A DNA stretch of 64,000 nucleotides, taken from the NCBI GenBank assembly GCA_002633005.1, contig NMRA01000001.1:2546997-2610996 (forward strand), given 5' to 3'. The position numbers and the translations under genes were made by a program. The notes under the pieces are model-generated. The model was given only the letters and a program-made list of their open reading frames with translations, was not told where the DNA came from and did not search any database. The stretch comes from Phoronis australis (taxonomy: Eukaryota; Phoronida; Phoronidae). This document shows, piece by piece, positions 60,801 through 64,000 of the stretch (positions are counted from its first letter, which is position 1; each line of letters starts with the position of its first letter).

Positions 60801-63217
60801 ATCAATATAAATGTACATCATGAAATTTTAAAAATGCTGTTACAGTTGTCTAAATTATCATTTCTTTTTCGTTTTCATTTTATGCCACCTTTGAGTTTTT
60901 CATGAAAATCATCAAAATCCTATTTTTGATAGCCTCTTGGTCTCATGATAAAGTGGAAAACTTTAAAAATAATTCCTAAAAACATATTAGAGAACAGTGT
61001 ATTAAGTATTGTATTTGAAAGGCTCATATGAATCCATTCAGCCATTTCTGAGATATGACGTTCCAAAGTTTGCCAAATTTGGCCATTCCTCGAGGGTCCT
61101 ACATAACGTTCAATGAATTTCTGCAAGAAGTCCAAGGATACAGAAATGCCGATGAATGAAGGAAATCGTCTTTTTATTTTTGTCGACTCGACCAATCTGG
61201 CCCATCAGAATTTGAAATAGGGTCATGCGAGTAAAAATCTTTTTCATGTGCTCACAACACTTGTTCTGTGTGGTAGAAGTTTGCAATAGTCAGAGCAGTG
61301 CTCTGGTGAATGACTGTCTGCATCATAAGCAAACACCCATTGGACAGGTAAATCAATGCATATTTGCTATTGACTTTTAAGGAACCAGTTGTAAGAAATA
61401 AGGCTTTCAAACTTTTCACAGAAAACATGTTTTCAATTTTGAAAGATGCTGATTTGCAGAAAATTCAGATTCAAATCAGAAGCAAACAGAACAAAGCCTT
61501 AACAGAATTTCCAACATTCAAGGGAAAAACACGGTGTGTGAATACAAAATTACAAACAAGAGAAAAATATCAACTGGGTCAAGGGTCTCACATACTTCTT
61601 ACAGCCTAGCCATCCAAGTCACCTTAATCTGCCACTGCAACAGAAACTTAAAAGCCACAACATTGACATACGGTAAAATCGCACCAGTTTCAGGCAAAAA
61701 AATTATCAAAAAAATTCCCTTTCTCATTTTTCAAGGGCTTCTAACATGTGTTGTGAATTCCCAACAATTTCTCAAAATTTTGGTTAATGATAACTGTGAA
61801 ACAAAACTTACACATGACGTGGAATGGAATATCACTTAATGTTTCATTGAAAAATGGCAAAATAAAAAAATTCACATATTATGTCTCCAACTGTTGAAGT
61901 TTTACCATATACCTGTTGTGAGTGGTAGCGGCAACTTCATGCCCGTAGCCAGCTACAGTAGGTGAGACTTTTGTCATTACAGTAAAAATTCTCTAATTTG
62001 GAAAGTACCTAAAATTTGAGAAACCGAAACTCAAGTTCAACTTGAAGTTTCTTGATTCTGAAGATTGGGCCTTGAGCAAGTTTGGCGTTCATCAGAACTC
62101 AATACCTACTAGTAAGACACTAAATTTTGTATGAACAGAGTCTGAAAATAGACTTGCCAGTTCGTACAATTGTCAGGTTTCGAAACACGGGTTTATATGT
62201 ATATGTATATGTATATGTCAAATTAATCATGCATTTGCGTTTGTGTGTTATTACCGGCAATAAAAATTTTGTTAGTAATAAAATACATTTAACTTACTGG
62301 TTTCACTTCGTTGTAAGCATAAAGAGCTTCTAACGAAGTGAAACCGATTCCAATAATAAATTTGTAGTGAATTTTACGCAATCTCGCAGAAGAACAGTTG
62401 ATAGAAGAACCATTAACCAATTCATCTCATACAAGGAAGAGTGTGGTGTTAATTTGTATATTAAGTTTTTGTCAGATTTCATTCGTTCTAAATACCTATT
62501 TCGATCCAAAGCTACGTATTTATAATGCTTAGGTCCTCGCGTTTAACAACGGGCATGAACATCTGATTACATAGCTACAGACTGAAGTGAAGGTTGAAGG
62601 TGTCACAGTGCAATTGCCAGCAATGGAGGCATTGAGATGAACCTATGATGAAACTGGAGATGGGCATTTGTTGTGTATAGGACCTGTTGCTTACAACACA
62701 CAGCAAAATGGATGCATGACTGATCACAATGTCTGACAAATCACGTAACCATACACTACGCACTTCTTCTGAGGGATAAAATACAAGCACAACAATAAAG
62801 ACTGCAACACAACACATCACACACAACACAACACAACACAACACCTGGGCCTGGGGAGACACTGCCTGGTTGGATTTAGTGATAGCGGTTCCTGATTTAG
62901 AGAACCAGTTTCACACACTGAATAACGGGCCCGTTATTTAATGAATGTCTGGTTCTCAAAACAAGGGAATGCTATATTCGACCAGTGCCCCAAGGAGCCC
63001 CTGAAATTACATCACACTTGAAATTAAACTTTCAACTCTGTAATCTCGTCTCTGTGAGTCGATAAAGTACAGACGACGCTGAAGAAAAAAAGTGAGTTAT
63101 GGAACCTCTAATGCTGTCAAGTGCAAGTGGTGCTGCACCAAACTGCAATGCTACTTACTTAAAAAGGTAGAGTCCCAGTCCGACACCGCCGACTACACCC
63201 GCGGTCACCCAATCCAT
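42855..63217 (-). CDS. Retinol dehydrogenase-like SDR (RDH11/12 type)
   Basis: Seven coding exons on the minus strand: 63159-63217 (ATG), 56059-56177, 54315-54473, 52648-52752, 50157-50366, then either 48081-48288 or its duplicate 46328-46535, then 42855-42963 (stop TAA). All junctions are GT-AG and phases close to 322 aa. Residues 1-19 are a hydrophobic membrane anchor. The classical short-chain dehydrogenase features are present: TGANTGLG at 42-49 (cofactor binding), NNAG at 122-125, a VSS serine near 173 and YCRSK (198-202, YxxxK catalytic pair). [12 protein letters not shown] follows and the C-terminus (KYFSDC...[13 protein letters not shown]) matches RDH11/RDH12 better than RDH13/14. Known family members reduce all-trans-retinal or other aldehydes with NADPH at the ER membrane. 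The substrate here is inferred only. RDH13-like is the alternative. Confidence 0.88.
42970..43259. repeat. Duplicated contig edge beside N gap, copy 1
   Basis: Nearly identical to 44251-44536 (AAAGTACTAATTATGATCG through CCCAAACATG). It stops exactly where the run of Ns begins. Such a repeat across a gap indicates overlapping contig ends that were not merged. Confidence 0.85.
43260..43697. other. Assembly gap (438 N)
   Basis: A run of N bases. Open frames through it are artefacts. It lies in the last intron of the RDH gene. Confidence 1.
43698..43731 (-). mobile_element. End of a hAT-type element
   Basis: The minus strand reads CAGTGGCGGATCTAGGATAT before a G run, the same end type as the 19.4 kb element. 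The rest of the element is hidden in the N gap. Confidence 0.5.
44251..44536. repeat. Duplicated contig edge, copy 2
   Basis: Partner of 42970-43259. Sequence continues beyond it without interruption, so this is probably the true continuation of the locus. Confidence 0.85.
44590..44920. repeat. Imperfect long inverted repeat with GGAATATT units
   Basis: The left arm contains TTTTGCGTTATATTGTACACG, trimmed here to its core GTTATATTGTACACG, and TATTTTGTGGAATTTCC. The right arm carries their complements (GGAAATTCCACAAAATA and GCACAATATAATGCAAAA). The loop is about 40 bases around 44740-44780. Each arm also repeats GCGGAATATT or CAGAATATT several times at about 35-base spacing. It is a foldback or MITE-like element inside the RDH gene's last intron, with no coding role. 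Confidence 0.6.
44960..45130 (+). repeat. Dispersed repeat family 1, copy 3
   Basis: Contains CTGTAAAGTCTCACTAATTT and TTCCATGTTCAAGTTCAGTA, then TTGAAAATTTGTTGGCATTC. It is closest to the 55.6 kb copy. Confidence 0.6.
45599..47363. repeat. Tandem segmental copy A in the RDH gene (probable assembly overlap)
   Basis: Near-identical to 47365-49103 with small indels; a single N at 47364 separates the two. It contains one of two versions of RDH exon 6. Confidence 0.87.
46328..46535 (-). CDS. RDH exon 6, copy A
   Basis: Has the same splice sites and phases as 48081-48288. The encoded peptides differ at one position, in TIYTAVA here against TIYAAVA in copy B. It is the copy nearest the final exon. 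One of the two exons is presumably an allele. If both were real they would have to be mutually exclusive, because joining both would repeat 69 residues of the Rossmann fold. Confidence 0.7.
47365..49103. repeat. Tandem segmental copy B in the RDH gene (probable assembly overlap)
   Basis: Partner of 45599-47363. It begins directly after the single N at 47364 and runs into unique sequence near 49103 (ACCGGTAAACATT). Confidence 0.87.
48081..48288 (-). CDS. RDH exon 6, copy B
   Basis: Encodes [20 protein letters not shown] and on to GKYF, with phase 2 at its 3' end joining AG to T of the last exon to give KYFSDC. See copy A. Confidence 0.7.
49110..50156. other. Intron sequence of the RDH gene
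   Basis: No exon or repeat that I can support in this stretch. Confidence 0.4.
51742..51757 (+). promoter_or_regulatory. CTCF-like core motif in Helitron-like unit
   Basis: CCACTAGGGGGGCGCA carries the CCASYAG..GGC core with one extra G. Related words in the same array are at 50745-50758, 51008, 51465-51479, 51890 and 52193. Confidence 0.3.
52052..52065 (+). promoter_or_regulatory. CTCF-like core motif, full match
   Basis: CCACTAGGTGGCGC fits CCASYAGRKGGCRS at every position. It lies inside the last tandem unit of the Helitron-like element. Confidence 0.4.
53275..54240. other. Intron of the RDH gene, nothing recognised
   Basis: AT-rich intron sequence between exons 3 and 4. A stretch near 52970-53220 has several AAAGGG/AAGGGT words and may be an old repeat, but no class can be given. 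Confidence 0.35.
55625..55800 (+). repeat. Dispersed repeat family 1, copy 4
   Basis: Starts AAAATCTCACCAATATAGGA and ends GGCATTCACAAAAATTTTAG. Block order is the same as in the 44.96 kb copy. Confidence 0.6.
57420..57785 (-). repeat. Dispersed repeat family 2, copy 2
   Basis: Inverted relative to the 10.8 kb copy. Its middle part (CATAATAAATGACA and GGCAAAATAGATTACGATAAA on the minus strand) also matches 46143-46245 and 47895-48005, so parts of this family are scattered through the RDH gene. Confidence 0.6.
57790..60320. other. Large RDH intron 1, nothing recognised
   Basis: Part of the 7-kb first intron. No exon, hairpin or repeat is supported here. Confidence 0.4.
60332..60577. mobile_element. 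hAT-type MITE with 8-bp target duplication
   Basis: Terminal repeats CAGTAGCGTGCAGAGG and CAGTAGTGTGAAGAAGG are flanked on both sides by the exact 8-bp direct repeat CTATGTAG (60324-60331 and 60578-60585). An 8-bp duplication with CAG-type ends is the hAT signature. The element is 246 bp, non-coding, and inserted in RDH intron 1. Confidence 0.85.
60650..61000 (+). repeat. Repeat shared with the RDH duplicated segment
   Basis: Blocks such as TTTTGACTTTA, TAGCAAAACAA, AAATTTTGTT and AAAATGCTGTTACA occur in the same order as at 46690-46870 and 48430-48610. It is a diverged copy of an unclassified element. Confidence 0.5.
62179..62220. repeat. Short TATATG microsatellite
   Basis: Four to five units of GTATAT/TATATG near 62195-62218. 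Confidence 0.8.
62298..62346. repeat. Perfect-stem hairpin
   Basis: GGTTTCACTTCGTT and AACGAAGTGAAACC form a 14-bp stem, extended by a short AGC/GCT pair, around a loop of about 15 bases. It is too short for a typical MITE. The function is unknown. Confidence 0.7.
62805..62845. repeat. ACACA/CAACA microsatellite
   Basis: CACAA-type units repeated about six times, in RDH intron 1 close to the first exon. Confidence 0.85.
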
Positions 63218-63544
63218 CACGGAACACGCTGTGCAAATGCCTTGTTTACTATCTTGTCGTCTGCAAATGATGTAAGGGAACTGTTCATTTTGCTAATAGG
63301 TATCTAACTATGGAGCTACAGTTAAAAACTAGTCTTCAAATTGTATTACCCGCCATAACTCTGTAAATAACTGATATATAATTAGAACAAAATGTCTTGT
63401 AAACTGTGTTTTTATGAATAAATAAATTATTTCACTGGAAAAGGCACTGCGATAGAGCTTACGTTACCCCCTTGTGCTTTATGGGACATTTCAAATACTT
63501 GAATCTGATTCGCTATTCATTTCTCATTCATTTTTGAAACCAAC
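63218..63544. promoter_or_regulatory. Head-to-head intergenic region, probable bidirectional promoter
   Basis: Only 327 bases separate the ATG of the RDH gene (minus, 63217) from the ATG of the next gene (plus, 63545). Short divergent spacing suggests a shared promoter. No TATA box at a convincing position for either gene. Confidence 0.45.
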
Positions 63545-63657
63545 ATGGCGGACTTCGATGCGTTCAAGCAGATGGAAGAAGCCGAAAGTTGGCTTTACGA
63601 CTCGTGGACGCCTTGGATAATAGCTGGCGTTGGGGGGCTTTTGTTTGCTTTGAGGTA
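63545..63657 (+). CDS. First exon of an unidentified gene (partial)
   Basis: ATGG start in a good context (CCAACATGGCGG). The frame encodes about 37 residues: an acidic N-terminus (MADFDAFKQMEEAESWLYD), then a hydrophobic segment (WIIAGVGGLLFAL). A donor AG/GTACTT follows at about 63656-63657. Without splicing, the frame would stop after 57 codons at 63716-63718. The layout, a short acidic head then a membrane anchor, would suit an anchored enzyme, but no family can be named from this alone. The remaining exons lie beyond the window. Confidence 0.5.
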
Positions 63658-63752
63658 CTTTGATCACACCACTATTTCCGGATTGGTTTTGTTTGCCTAC
63701 TGGAATTTATCCCTTTGATCACTCACAAATTCGCGTGTGACTGTGAGAATCT

Positions 63753-63766
63753 CCGCTAGGTGGCAC
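63753..63766 (+). promoter_or_regulatory. CTCF-like motif downstream of divergent promoter
   Basis: CCGCTAGGTGGCAC matches the CTCF core with one mismatch. It is about 200 bases past the plus-strand start codon. Confidence 0.3.
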
Positions 63767-64000
63767 TTAGGCAACTACATCGTCAGTGGGTATGGCCTGC
63801 TGTGCGTGAACTTGGGATGCTGCTTTGTCTCAAGATCGCATATGCGTGAACTCAGAAAGTTGGAATTGAATATTGATCTGGGCAATCAAGGGAAATTTTT
63901 ATTCAGTGTGAAGAATTTCTGTAATATTGGCCTAATGGCGCTTTACCGTAACCTGTGTCAAAAAATCGGAGGAATATGTGATTGGTTCGCCAATATTATT

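Overview
The window is animal nuclear DNA, AT-rich and intron-rich, with GT-AG introns and many short non-autonomous transposons. One homeobox gene fits Msxlx, known from amphioxus and ambulacrarians (hemichordates, echinoderms), so an invertebrate deuterostome is the best guess, perhaps a hemichordate. The species cannot be fixed from the sequence. All exon models below are my own splice readings; summed exon lengths and phases close into complete frames for four genes.

Layout. 1-1.35 kb: a terminal-inverted-repeat element cut by the window start. 4.5 kb: a probable last exon of an unidentified membrane protein (+). 5.5-6.7 kb: a Helitron-like element in reverse orientation. 9.16-14.98 kb: Msxlx-like homeobox gene (-), three exons, 352 aa. 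15-30 kb: a long gene-poor stretch with triplet microsatellites, a tRNA-like SINE and a small hAT-like element. 30.07-30.29 kb: a 15-bp minisatellite. 30.86-35.61 kb: a five-exon leucine-rich-repeat gene (-), 378 aa, ending in a CaaX-like tetrapeptide. 34.1-36.7 kb: tRNA-derived SINEs, a PIF/Harbinger-type MITE and a foldback element. 37.7-40.1 kb: a small three-coding-exon gene (+), 78 aa, one membrane segment. 42.86-63.22 kb: a seven-exon retinol dehydrogenase (RDH11/12-like SDR) gene (-), 322 aa. 63.55 kb: first exon of a further gene (+), head to head with the RDH gene.

Three stretches are duplicated in tandem around N positions (38063, 43260-43697, 47364). They look like unmerged contig or haplotype overlaps rather than real duplications. 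They double one exon of the small gene and one exon of the RDH gene.

The most unusual signal is a repeat family with a Helitron-type 3' end (hairpin, 9 bases, CTAG, then T). In one copy it holds a roughly 440-bp tandem array, and it is rich in a CCACTAGGNGGC motif that closely matches the bilaterian CTCF core. No operon-like cooperation is implied: these are independent metazoan genes. Msxlx belongs, from published work on deuterostomes, to the pharyngeal gene neighbourhood with nkx2.1, nkx2.2, pax1/9 and foxA, but none of those partners is visible here.
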